From the NCBI GenBank assembly GCA_049999725.1, contig JBNGIS010033823.1, positions 26,989-78,017 on the forward strand: a stretch of 51,029 bases of DNA, written 5' to 3'. A program made the position numbers and the translations under genes. The notes beneath the pieces are model-generated. The model was not told the origin of the DNA. It worked only from the letters and a program-made list of their open reading frames with translations, and made no database searches. Every line of letters starts with the position of its first letter. Positions within the stretch are counted from its first letter, which is position 1. Below, in pieces: positions 41,758-51,029 of this stretch. The stretch is from Haplomitrium mnioides (lineage: Eukaryota; Marchantiophyta; Haplomitriopsida; Calobryales).

Positions 41758-44645
41758 TGTCAGCCGGTGACATGGGGCGCTATGGAATCAGAAGCAGCAT
41801 TGAAGCAATTCTCCCCTCTTAAGTGTTAAGTTATCACGAAAGTAGCTGATCAACTCATATCAGTGAGTATGAGCGGATCGTCTAGACTATCTGATCCGAG
41901 GAGTGAAATTGGGACCGTGAAGAGGAAGGAAGGGAGGCTCACCAGCGGTACTGAGCAAGGAGGTGGAAGAGAGAATGACATTAGAAGAAGAGGAAGTTAC
42001 GGGTCCAGAGGAAGAAGGCCAGGGGAGCGGGGCATTACTCAAAGATTTGACACTAAAAAGGAGAGGCTACAAGTAAGGCGACGAGCTACATCGAAACTTT
42101 CGTGACAAGCATCCAAAGCAGTAGCAAGGGAGATAAAAGGCGCCCTGCACATCAAGAGCAATGACTAGAAGCAGAAGGGCAACTGTGATGAACCTCATAA
42201 GGCAATGACAACACTGGAGATCGGGGGACGCTTGGTTTCCCTTGACGTTGATGGACTTTACTAGGATCCGAATCCATTTCAACCTTCTAATAAATTGCTT
42301 GATAGTTTCGAAAGAAGTCTCGGAAGCGGGGGAGGTCGGAATCGTTTCCGAAGGAGTGCGCGGACACGGTCTCTTTAGGCGGTAAACTTTGGAAACCCAA
42401 GTCAGTGCGGCAGTCCAACTTCCACTTGGAAAGTGGTGTCGGATGGGGCCCTTCAAGTCCAAGTCAACTTCAGACTCAGTGGTTGCGAGGTTATCTTCGG
42501 ACTCCCAGTTTGCGGAATACTTTGGACCCGGTCCGTGGTCAACTTCAGAAACCCAAGTCAGCGTGGCGGTCCAACTTCCACCTAGAAAGCGGCATCGGAC
42601 AACGCCTTTCAGGTCCAAGTCAACTTCAGACTCAGTGATTACGAGGTTATCTTCGGACTCCCACTCCGTGGAGTACTTCGGACCCGGTCTGCGGTCAACT
42701 TCAAAAACCCAAGTCAGCGCGACGGTCCAACTTCCACCTAGAAAGCGACATCAGACGGCGCCCTTCGAGTCTAAGTCAACTTCAGACTCAATGGTCCGAG
42801 GGATTCTTCAGACTCACCAATCCGAGGAATCCTTCGAATCGGGTCCGCGGTCAACTTTGGATTAAGGTCAGCGTGGCAGTCCAACTTCTAGTTTGAAGAC
42901 TACGTCGGACGGCGCTATGCAGAGAAAAGTCAATTTAAGACTCGACATTCTAAGGAATTCTTTGGATTGGGTCCGCAGTCAACTTCGGATCCAGGTCAGT
43001 GTGGCGGTCCAACTTCCAGTTTGAAGACGACGTCGGACGGTGCACTGCGGAGAAAAGTCAACTTCATACTCAACAGTCCGAGGGATTCTTCGGACTCACC
43101 AGTCCAAGGAACCCTTCAAATCAGGTCTGCGGTCAACTTTAGAACTCAGGGTCCAGTGACGATCCAACCTCCACCTAGAAAGCGGCATCGGACGGTGCCT
43201 TCAGAGCGGATGCAGTGGTCTACTTTGGAATCTTTGGTCCGGCAGTTCTCTTTGAATTCATTGTCCGCGGAATACTTTGGACCTGTCTATGGAACACTTT
43301 GGAATAGGCCTCAGTGAATTTTGGAACTGACCGTTAATCTTGGATCATTCCTCAAATAGTATAGACAGGTGTCACCGCATCTAAAGCCCATTGCTAACGG
43401 GAAGAACGACCACTACGAGGGGAAATGGAAATGCAGGAAGATGGGGCATGGGGGTTATAGATTGATGCGCTGCGACGTTGAGCGGGTTGGTATGTATGCA
43501 AAATAGAGGCGTGCAAGCGATCTCGGGATCGGAAGATGCAACAAGGGAAGGAAGGAAGAATTCCACTAAAGCTTCACGTGAAGCGAGTGGACTCGTGCAA
43601 GGGGCTAGTAGGGGTGGAGGTGGACTAGAGGGGCATCCAGAATCGCTGGGCGGGGAGCTCTAGAGGCTCGGGCAATCTAAGTGTACTCATTTCTACGGGT
43701 GGGCCAGCATTAGGAGGTGAATCAATACGTGAAGCTAAAGGTGGTTCTTTCTGTCTTGAATTCGGGAGAGGTTGCCAAGGGGGGATCTTGGGGTCATCTC
43801 AACATCGTCTGTGCAAGAGCATCAATTCCGAGGATGCTTGGAGTGCATTTCTGGTCTAATCTCTCAAGTGGAGCCAAGAGCGGAGTGGCTACGTTATTGT
43901 TCGCGCACTGCGGAGAAGATCCATTCGAGGTTCAGGGTGGAGTGTGTGGCCAGCAGTCAAGAGGACTGTCTTTCAGAGGTGGAAGTTAAAGAAGACCTCT
44001 TCTGAGCCCGAGGAAGTAAATTCAAGGCTTCTTGCAAGGGAATTTGAAAAACTATCTAGACATGGTGAGTGGGTGAGAGATTGAAAGAAGGTTGGAGTTG
44101 TGTGTTGATGAGGAGAGAGGTATGTTAGGAAGGCTCGAGACTGTGACGTTGAGGGGCATACAATTTTGGCAAAGCGCATGGTGTGTGCGTATGTGTGTAT
44201 TAGCTAAATTTTCTTTCTGTTTGTATTTCTTGAATAGCACTTTGGATTCGGAGTATTCCGGCATATTGGCTTGTTTGGAACTTGGGAAAACCCTATGAAG
44301 GGGGAGTCAGGCCTATTAACATTGCCTCTTGGGATTTCAGCTGTTGGATTTTGCTCCCATTTTGTACATAAGGTGTTTGGGTCCAGCTTTGGATTCTTGA
44401 AATATACTTCGGACTGTCATCAGAAGTGCCTCGGTCTTGTATGTGTGTATTTTGGAATTGTGTGTGAATGAGCAGGATCGATGTCGAAGTAATTTTTGAT
44501 CATTAGATTGATCTGTAAGGTGAAGAGGAACTCCTTAAAACCTCAAAGAGATAACTTGCAACGGGGCCATCTCAAAAAAGAACTTGAGCCCCTGTCTTCC
44601 AAAGTGGCACCTTTGGAGGTTAAGGCATGAAGGAGGGGCGTGACA
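41758..44645 (+). repeat. 3' LTR of G (2.89 kb)
   Basis: Begins TGTCAGCCGGTGACATGGGG and ends GGGGCGTGACA. Contains the array 42381-43230 and the conserved block 43965-44060. At 44155-44171 it shows the intact version of the site where D inserted in B. It is inserted in LTR H; the five bases after it are ACTGC, but the left copy of any duplication is not in the window. Confidence 0.88.
42381..43230 (+). repeat. 156-bp tandem array in LTR G
   Basis: GGTMAAC anchors at 42381, 42537, 42693 and 42849 give an exact 156-bp period, then shorter or decayed units at 42977, 43131 and 43217. A 158-codon open frame at 42389-42865 encodes three 52-residue repeats (VQLPPRKRHRTTPF), a result of the unit being divisible by three. 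Confidence 0.9.
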
Positions 44646-45325
44646 ACTGCCTTCCAGGGGTGGAAGTCAATAAGACCTCTTCCAAGCTTGTGGAAGTGAA
44701 TCCAAGCCCCTCTATGACGAAGGGTATAAACTAGCGGTGATGTGTGCGTGAGTGGGCAGGCCGAGGTGTGAAGCGTCGTGGGGAGACTCAGGTGGTGTTG
44801 GGAGTCGCTGGCCGATGGCGCTCTCCGCTTTTGTTGAGTACATAGTGTAGATTTGTTATATGCTTTGTCGTATAGTCATGAATCAGTCTCAAAGGCGTCG
44901 TAGAGAAGATAGAGGATGCGTTGAAGAGTATGTAGGGGTGCTAGAGTAACTGGCCCTTGTGTATTTTTAGTGCACGAGTGTGTTCAACTCTTCGGAGCAA
45001 TCTTGTAAGTATTATTCTCTTTGAATTGGCATAGAGGTGAACGATTGGAAACAATCTCCGAGCAGGAATGAATGACCGCTAGAAAGACAAGGTCTAAAGA
45101 GGGTCCAATCTTGGCTTGGGGTTTTGCGTGAGGAAAAAGAGTGGCCTGTGGTTCTTGGTGTGGGGGTTGAGTGAATGTGGTACCAAGCAATTCATGGTCG
45201 TTAGTACGTGAAAGAGATAAAGAAAGGTCCGAGGTCGTCTCATAAAAGGCCATGTTGAACAGTGCCGCTCCCCTTCTATTGGAATAAGCTCTTCCTGAGC
45301 TAAGGCCGAGGAGAGGGGCGCAACA
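44646..45325 (+). repeat. LTR H, right part
   Basis: Starts inside the conserved 95-bp block (CTTCCAGGGGTGGAAG) exactly where G ends, and finishes AGGGGCGCAACA before a tRNA-Asn primer site. Everything left of the G insertion is absent. Confidence 0.85.
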
Positions 45326-45333
45326 TAGTTTTT

Positions 45334-45349
45334 TGGCGCTAGAAGGAGA
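45334..45349 (+). promoter_or_regulatory. Primer-binding site of H, tRNA-Asn
   Basis: TGGCGCTAGAAGGAGA: 15 of 16 bases as in E. Same spacing of eight bases from the LTR end. Confidence 0.88.
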
Positions 45350-45494
45350 CCAAAGGTTTGCAAGAACCTGAGATCAATTTGGAACTGGTTTAGTTCTTGG
45401 GAGGAGTGGCGTAAGGGAGCCGAACTTTAGAAGCGAGACAAGTGTGGAGGCGAGCATTGACCTGTGGGTGGAGTTGTCCTTGCCTGGTGTTGAA

Positions 45495-46980
45495 ATGGCT
45501 CATCTTGTACCCACTCTAGGACTACGGGGGAGATTTAAGTACCAACTGTATAAGGGGTGACCGAAGGATGACCCTAAAGCATGGCTGGACGATCTGAAGA
45601 ATGCGGCAGAGGCCAATGGAGAGAGTCATCTGATTTTGGGTATCCTGCCTACTATCTTGAAGGGAGAGGCACAACCATGGTACAAGGACTTGCCAAATCA
45701 TATTAAGAGGGATTGGGAGGCATTTAAGGCCGTGTTCGTATCCGAGTTCCGACAGATTGGAGAGGAGACCAAGGCCTTGATTAAGATGGGGCAGCTACGG
45801 ATGCGGAAAAAAGAGTCAGTGAGAAGATTCCTATAGAGATTCAAGAAAGTGGCACGAAAGCTGAACCCTATGGCCATTGACGGGATGTTGACTTCCTGGT
45901 TCTTGGTGGCTTTGCCAAAGAGTATAGGAACGTGGGTGCGGCAGATCGACCCCCAGACCTTAGAAGTTGCCGTTAGTGCTGCCCAGTCCCACGTAAGAGC
46001 CTTTGTCACAAGCTCGAGGAGGAAGACATGGATCAAGTACAAATCAGAGGACTCCTCGGATGGGACTAGTAGTGAGGAGGAATTAGAGGAGAGTTCGGCC
46101 CCCACCTCGAGAAGTGATGAGAAATCAAACACCAGCAGTTTTGACGAAGATAAGTCAACCAAAAGAAAGAAGAAACGAAAGGAACAGAAGAGAAGAGATG
46201 CCAGAGATCAAAAGGATTGGCGCACTCATCATCGGGAGGGAAAAAAGAAGCAACCAAAGAGAATCACCGATAAGGACCTCAAGCCAGAATCTTCCGGGAG
46301 AGAGGGTGGGAAGTTGAATGAGAAGGTGGAGACGTTGAGTGCAAAAATGGGGGCTATGCACATACTCCTCGTAGGAATAAAACCAGAGAGCAAGTCAAGG
46401 CCGACCGGACAAGTAGGGGTCTGGTACATTAAGTGCAAAGAACACAACCACTCTCCTCTGGAGTGTCGCGTGGAGTCTCCTGTCATCTATTAGGTGAGGG
46501 AAGAACCCCTAGAATACATGCATGAGGAGCTTGAGTATATGCCCGAAGAGGCCCTAGAGACGATGTACCAGGTCAACGTTGGACCTCTCACAATTTTGAG
46601 CAGACCCACAAGAGCAAGGGGAGGGAAATCCAACGATTGGGTGGCTGCTAGGCCTCCCTAAGTGACCATCATGATCTACTGAAATTGTGGTCAGCCGGGT
46701 CACATCTCCCTGAATTGCCTTGAGTCATGAAAGCAATACAATGGGGTGCCTTATGCACTCTGCTTCAAATGTAAGTTCGAAGGGCATGTGGCGATGAATT
46801 GCTCGCTCAATAGGAGACTAGAGATGGGCCTAAGTGTAGGGGCAAATCCCCCACCGGTGGTGAATCTGATAACGCTGAACTAAGAGCCAGAAGTAAGGGG
46901 CAGACAATAGGAGGAGGAAGCCGAGTTGCCAGGATGGGACCCGCCCCCATCCGAAGATTGCTATCGGGTGATGACACAAG
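45495..46980 (+). pseudogene. Gag of element H
   Basis: Start MAHLVPTLGLRGRFKYQLYKG, then a TGA, then PKDDPKAWLDDLK, GEAQPWYKDLPNHIKRDWEAF and KESVRRFL, TAG, RFKKVARKLNP. The Ser/Asp-rich and Lys-rich tail follows without the stop seen in E. Knuckle 1 is WYIKCKEHNHSPLEC (first Cys is Tyr), knuckle 2 is IY, TGA, NCGQPGHISLNC, and knuckle 3, CFKCKFEGHVAMNC, is intact. Stops at 45834 and 46491 stay in the same frame, so most damage is substitutions. Confidence 0.88.
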
Positions 46981-47059
46981 CAAAAACCTGAAATTGGAAA
47001 AAAGAAAAGTGGAGGAAGGGGCATGGAGTTGAGAAGGCTAAGGATCCTAAGTCAATGTT

Positions 47060-47803
47060 TGATAGCAATTCGGATTACGAGAGGGACGACCCCAAATGGT
47101 TCTACCCAAGGCAACAATAGGAGGTAAGAAGACGAGTAGAGGCCATGGATGCCGCAGAGGAGAGGAATGCAGCCAGGGAAACCAGGGAGGAAGTTCAGAG
47201 GTAGCAAGCCTCAGAGGAGCATCAAAAGAACAAGGAAGCAGTGGCAGTCCCGATTGAGGTGGCCAAGCCTGTTCTCTACACCATTCAAGCGGATGTCCGA
47301 AATTGCCCAGTCACGACAACGGTGGGGCAGTTGATTAAAGACAGTTTGCTATATAGAAGGCAATTGAGGGAACTATTGATGGGACCAAAGAGGCAGAGGC
47401 GCCTCCCCCGGATGGCCACCACAGCCGATCTGAGCCTGGTCTATGAAGACAATGGTGCCCCAGAGATTGATATTCAGATCGTAGGCTATACCTTCTCATT
47501 GGTGCTAGTGGGGATGGAGGAGCATGGGTCAACATCATGATTGAATAGACCACACATAAGCTAGGACTCAAGGAATTTCAACCCACCTCTTGAATCATAA
47601 GACTGGCTGATGGATCGCGGGTGAAGCCGTTGGGAGCTCTAATACAAGTACCCACCACCATCGGAGGTGTGGAATTCAGATTGAATTACCTAGTGATGCG
47701 GCCAACACGACCTTCTCCTTACCCAGTTCTGATTAGAAAACCCTGGTTGTATGGCACCCAAGTCTTGCACAACTGGAGAAGCTCGACTCTGACGTTCGAG
47801 CTG
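47060..47803 (+). pseudogene. Protease of element H
   Basis: Glu/Arg-rich linker, then YTIQADVRNCPVTTTVGQLI, LYRRQLRELLMGPKRQRRLP and DNGAPEIDIQIVG. The active-site region is frameshifted around 47510-47525 (LVLVGMEE), so the DGG motif is destroyed. Beyond it VKPLGALIQVPTTIGG and WLYGTQVLHNWRSSTLTFEL continue. Cut at 47803 by repeat C copy 2. Confidence 0.85.
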
Positions 47804-48840
47804 TGAAGGCGTGAGGTGGATAAATGGCTTCTTCTATGTTTGAAATTCATGGCATAGTAGTTGGGGTATTTGGAGGAAGGATATGGAGGATTTCGAGGAC
47901 ATTGGAGGAAATATGGTTTTTATGGTTTTTTAGCAAAATCTGCATAGAGTTAAATGTGTTCTTATTAGATGCATGTTAGAGCTGATATTTCATACGTAAA
48001 TAATTTATGTCAAATAACATTAGTGACAATTTAGAGAAGTGAAAAATCTCTTGTAATTCGAGAGTTATAACTTTTCAAAGGTAAAATATAACTATGCAGA
48101 AAAGTCAAAATAGAGAGTATTTTAATACAAGAAAATACAAATACTATTATATAAGTAGAAATTTTATTTTATAAGCTTTCTAACAAAGTAAAGTACAAGT
48201 AATTTGGAGTAGTATCAAGGATTTTAGAGGGATTCTTCTAGAATGCACTAAAAAGTAGAAAAGTCAAGAAAAGCTACTTTAATCTTTGACTTGCTCTTTG
48301 ATGGAATCTTGAAATATGAAAGTATCTTTTGTAGTTAGGTACAAATAAAAGAGATAAGCTGATTAGGTCAGATGTTTGGTCAAAGAAAGCTCCAAATGAG
48401 AAGCTTCTTCTTGAAAAAGTAGGAAAAAGTTAAAGTTACTTTAGAACTACTTTGAGAAAAGCTCCAAATGAGAAGCTTCTTGAGAAAAGGCAAAGATACT
48501 TTAGTAGATACTTTAAGAGATGCTTTAGAATTTAAAATTGAAAGGCTAGCTTTTACCTAGGGTTAAAGAATCTCTAGGTTTTAATAGTAGTAATTAGCTA
48601 GACTAGTATATAAGGAGGGAGAAGAGAGAGCAAAGGGGACTTGGAGTGGCTTGAGCTTAGACTTTCATTTTCATATTTGGGGAGTTTATTCTTGGAGAGA
48701 CCATTGGAGAAGCGCTTGGAGGAGTTGCTAAGAAGACTTATTAGAGTACAAACACTTGAGAAGGGGTTTCCGATAGAGTGAGGAGTTGTGGAGAGCGAGA
48801 AAGGGTGAGAGCATGAGAGTGTTGAGAGATTTCTAGCGTA
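47804..48840 (+). mobile_element. Repeat C, copy 2, right-truncated
   Basis: Starts TGAAGGCGTGAGGTGG, aligning with 29763 onward. Shares all internal landmarks, including the TATA box at 48606-48613 and the heat-shock-element-like motifs. It stops at AGAGATTTCTAGCGTAAA, about 200 bp before the end of copy 1. Confidence 0.8.
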
Positions 48841-49230
48841 AAAACAACCGCTACTTTGAACCAGAAACCGCTATTGAGTTCCTATTTCACTTGGCAGTCG
48901 AATTTTTTTTTTTTGAAGATTTGGCATTCAAAAACATCAAATTTAAGACTAAATTCTTCTTTTCGAAAAAAAAATGTTTTTTATGAACAAAAAATGCATA
49001 TTTTCCATTTAGATTATATTTCAAATATTTTTTTTAGAAAGAAAACTTAAAAAGAAAACATTTTGGTTATTCAAATATTTTGAAAAAACTTGACACTATT
49101 GTAAATAAAATAAATTCAACAAAAAGGAAATAAAATATATATCTTTCGATAGAAAAAAGTACAGGAAAACCTAAATGTCTATTCGGATAAGAACTTTAAA
49201 TCTAACTTGGAGCATTGTAGCCAACAAAGT
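48841..49230. other. AT-rich host flank
   Basis: Starts with CTACTTTGAACCAGAAAC (near 48851), an inverted match to the left host flank. Then homopolymer-rich AT sequence. No gene, RNA or repeat is recognised beyond short A and T runs. Confidence 0.5.
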
Positions 49231-49545
49231 CTATGCAAGCATAGACTCCAAACCAAAACCGTAAAGCCTATGCACGCATAGACTCCGAACAAGAATCCTT
49301 AATCCTCTGCTTGCTTTAACTTTGAACAAGAACAATAAAGCCATGCACGCATGGACTTTCAACTAGAATCCTACAGCAAAAACAACCCAAGCGCCTAAAG
49401 AAGAACCCTACAGCCTATGCAAGCATGGACATTGAACAAGAACCCTTTCATAAAAGGGTGTCGGGACTCTGAACAACAACTGTGTAGCTTTAGCGTGCAT
49501 GGAAACCGAACAAGAACTACAAAGCCTTAATGCGCAAAGACACTA
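49231..49545 (+). repeat. Minisatellite with palindromic core
   Basis: Degenerate units of CTATGCACGCATAGACTCCG followed by AACAAGAACCCTAAAGC. Cores start at 49231, 49268, 49342, 49414, 49492 and about 49526, intervals close to 37 or 74 bp, so the basic unit is about 37 bp with some cores decayed. A single unit core is present at 112-125. Confidence 0.75.
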
Positions 49546-49761
49546 AACAATGTGCAAAGACTCCAAATTATTCTTAGATTACAAATTGAGTTCAAACCAT
49601 TCTTGGACTATCAAAAAGGTCAACTTATTCTTAGAGGAAATAAATCGAATCTTGATGAAAAGACTTGTAGTAAATTGAAAGAGCAACAAGATGAAACTCT
49701 TGCCAAAAAAGATTTAGAAAAAATAAATTTTATTATTGCGGAAAATAGTACAAACATGTCC

Positions 49762-51029
49762 TCAGACTCTCTCCTCTTCCGGAGGAACTGTCTCACTTAA
49801 ATCTAGTGGCTGAGCATCTGCAACCGCTAGAGAATCCTAACGAGACTTTCCAGTCCCCGATATCACTACAGAGTCACCAGAAGCACCTGCAGTACCAAGA
49901 GGAACAAGTTCCTTGTAACACGCAAATACTATTTGTAACTCAGTCACATTGGATGGCAAGGAAGCTATCTCCAAAACCCTCTGAGGAATATAGATAAATT
50001 GACGTCTATCATATTCCACGGCGATGCAATTTCGCATTAGCTTAAGAGCACAGACAAGGCCTGTGCCAGACCCAGAGCAAAGATTTAGAATCCAATCTTG
50101 CTTTGTAGAGAGATGGTCAATGAAAAAATTATACAAAGCCTGCGGTTTCTGATAAACATTCACATGAGCATCATCTCCTGGATGTTTAAGCTTGGCAGAA
50201 ATTGCAGTACAACTAAAGACGCTCCGCATTGGTTGCCGAGGAAGTTCGGTTGTAGAAGAAGCTTACAAGTTGAAATGCCACATGCTCCTCTTTCCCTCTT
50301 TTAACCAGTAGCCCACCGTCCAGTACTCGTGGGCATGTGCAATTCTGGGACCACCAAAATGATGTATGTTGCTTTTGTCCTTCCAAAAAAAATAAACAAC
50401 GATGTCAAACCCTGTAACGAAAATGCAAGAGAAATAAAAGACAAAGAAATAAAAAAATAAAATAAAAATGAAAGAAAAACTTACCAGACACCATGATCAA
50501 TTGCACAACAGACTTCTGAAAGGGCATCCTCCATGATGCCAAATTGTTGCAAAGAATATACTATAACAAACGACCAAAACTCCAAAGTAGTTATTGCCGC
50601 AAAAGATGATACCATGTCAAAAATGTCATCTTTTGAAAACGGCTCTGAATCATCATGCTTGCATTCCTTAAGGTTATAACCGTAAAGAATGTCAGCAATA
50701 GCTAATGTGAAACACTGAGGTTTCACAAGGCCCTTTAACTGCCTCGCATTAGCCTCCCCGTGGACTTGGTAGAACGCCACGTTGAGACCATCAACAAAGG
50801 ATAACAAATCTTCTTCTTCATCTTTCACAACTCCTTCTGTTGTGAGAGATGCAGCTCCACTTTGTTGTCGTGCTTTCCACTCCATGACCTTCTAGTAGTG
50901 GAGAAGGAAAGTAGGAGGGTAAGAAACCAACGTTGGAGGTTGGTCTTGTTCTTCAAGGGCTACATCGACCCCAGACTTCTTTCTCCCCTTCGTAGTAGCA
51001 GTAAGTTTCTTGGCGAGCTGCCGCTTGAA
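49762..51029 (-). pseudogene. Beta-class DNA methyltransferase-like gene, decayed
   Basis: Two coding blocks on the minus strand, continuing past the window edge. The first (50885-50485) reads LAIADILYGYNL at 50675-50710, in the place of the catalytic (D/S)PPY motif; the Pro pair is lost. The second (50411-49762) reads VVYFFWKDKSN, RIAHAHEYW, then KPQALYNFFIDHL, WILNLCSGSGTG and CIAVEYDRRQF. That is the AdoMet-binding region in the order (catalytic motif first) of N4-cytosine/N6-adenine beta-class enzymes. In-frame stops lie at 50892-50894, 50263-50265, 49837-49839 and 49762-49764. An apparent intron separates the blocks. Substrate cannot be inferred. Related to bacterial-type enzymes; a host gene relic is the likely reading. 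Confidence 0.7.
50412..50484 (-). other. Probable 73-bp intron in the methyltransferase relic
   Basis: Minus strand reads CTG|GTAAG at the donor and TTACAG|GG at the acceptor, with a T-rich interior, a good plant intron. Joining at these sites shifts the frame by one base and gives a TGA at once. A weaker GTGTCT donor seven bases upstream would keep the frame, placing Gly-Phe-Asp-Ile across the junction. Either the gene is frameshifted or the donor moved. Confidence 0.6.

Noticed and set aside
42389-42865. 158-codon open frame of 52-residue repeats as a real protein gene
   Set aside because: It lies inside an LTR array whose unit is divisible by three, the open frame differs in the B and I arrays, and no conserved start exists.
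49552-49800. 82-codon plus-strand frame (LEKINFIIAEN region) as a gene
   Set aside because: No known domain, and the minus strand here continues the methyltransferase relic frame at its upper end.
49762-50894. Rescue of the methyltransferase stops by U-to-C RNA editing
   Set aside because: Such editing is known in organelles of some land plants, not for nuclear genes, and the splice frameshift and lost PP motif point to decay.

Overview
This window is nuclear DNA of a land plant. It is almost entirely a graveyard of LTR retrotransposons. The plant assignment rests on a chromodomain-bearing Ty3/gypsy element, a second Ty3/gypsy family of the non-chromodomain Tat/Athila-like branch, a primer-binding site matching plant tRNA-Asn, and a short T-rich intron. 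The species cannot be read from the sequence. A beta-class DNA methyltransferase-like relic at the right edge would fit a non-flowering plant, but that is inference. No intact host gene is visible.

Layout, left to right. 1-220 is host flank. 221-about 5172 is a truncated minus-strand chromovirus (J). About 5173-6857 is unassigned AT-rich DNA holding a relic of a J-type leader peptide. 6858-8475 is a piece of a long GC-rich LTR (I). From 8476 to about 38380 runs one old Tat/Athila-like element (B), blown apart by later insertions. Its 5' LTR is split by a complete chromovirus D (11108-17309, duplication GCATA). Its protease gene is split by a complete relative E (18469-28331, duplication TGGAG/TGGAT). 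Its RT/RNase H region is split by a 1.2 kb solo-LTR-like repeat C (29763-about 30991). Its 3' LTR is split by a 4.25 kb solo LTR F (33863-38116, duplication AGCCC).

After B come a truncated second F-type LTR (about 38381-40778), the integrase end and 3' LTR of another relative G (40779-44645), part of a fourth relative H (44646-47803), and a truncated second C repeat (47804-48840). The right host flank (48841-51029) carries a minisatellite and a decayed methyltransferase-like gene on the minus strand.

How the parts relate. E has both LTRs, a primer site, Gag and protease but no RT, RNase H or integrase. B has protease, RT, RNase H and integrase but has lost Gag. E must therefore have moved with enzymes supplied by another element. 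The LTRs of the B/E/F/G/H group are 2.9-4.3 kb, unusually long, and filled with tandem arrays. Their internal sequences differ greatly, yet all share the same ends and one block of about 95 bp. G-box-like ACGT motifs recur in several LTR families, and heat-shock-element-like motifs occur in repeat C. All coding regions are damaged except short stretches, so nothing here is expected to be an active autonomous element.
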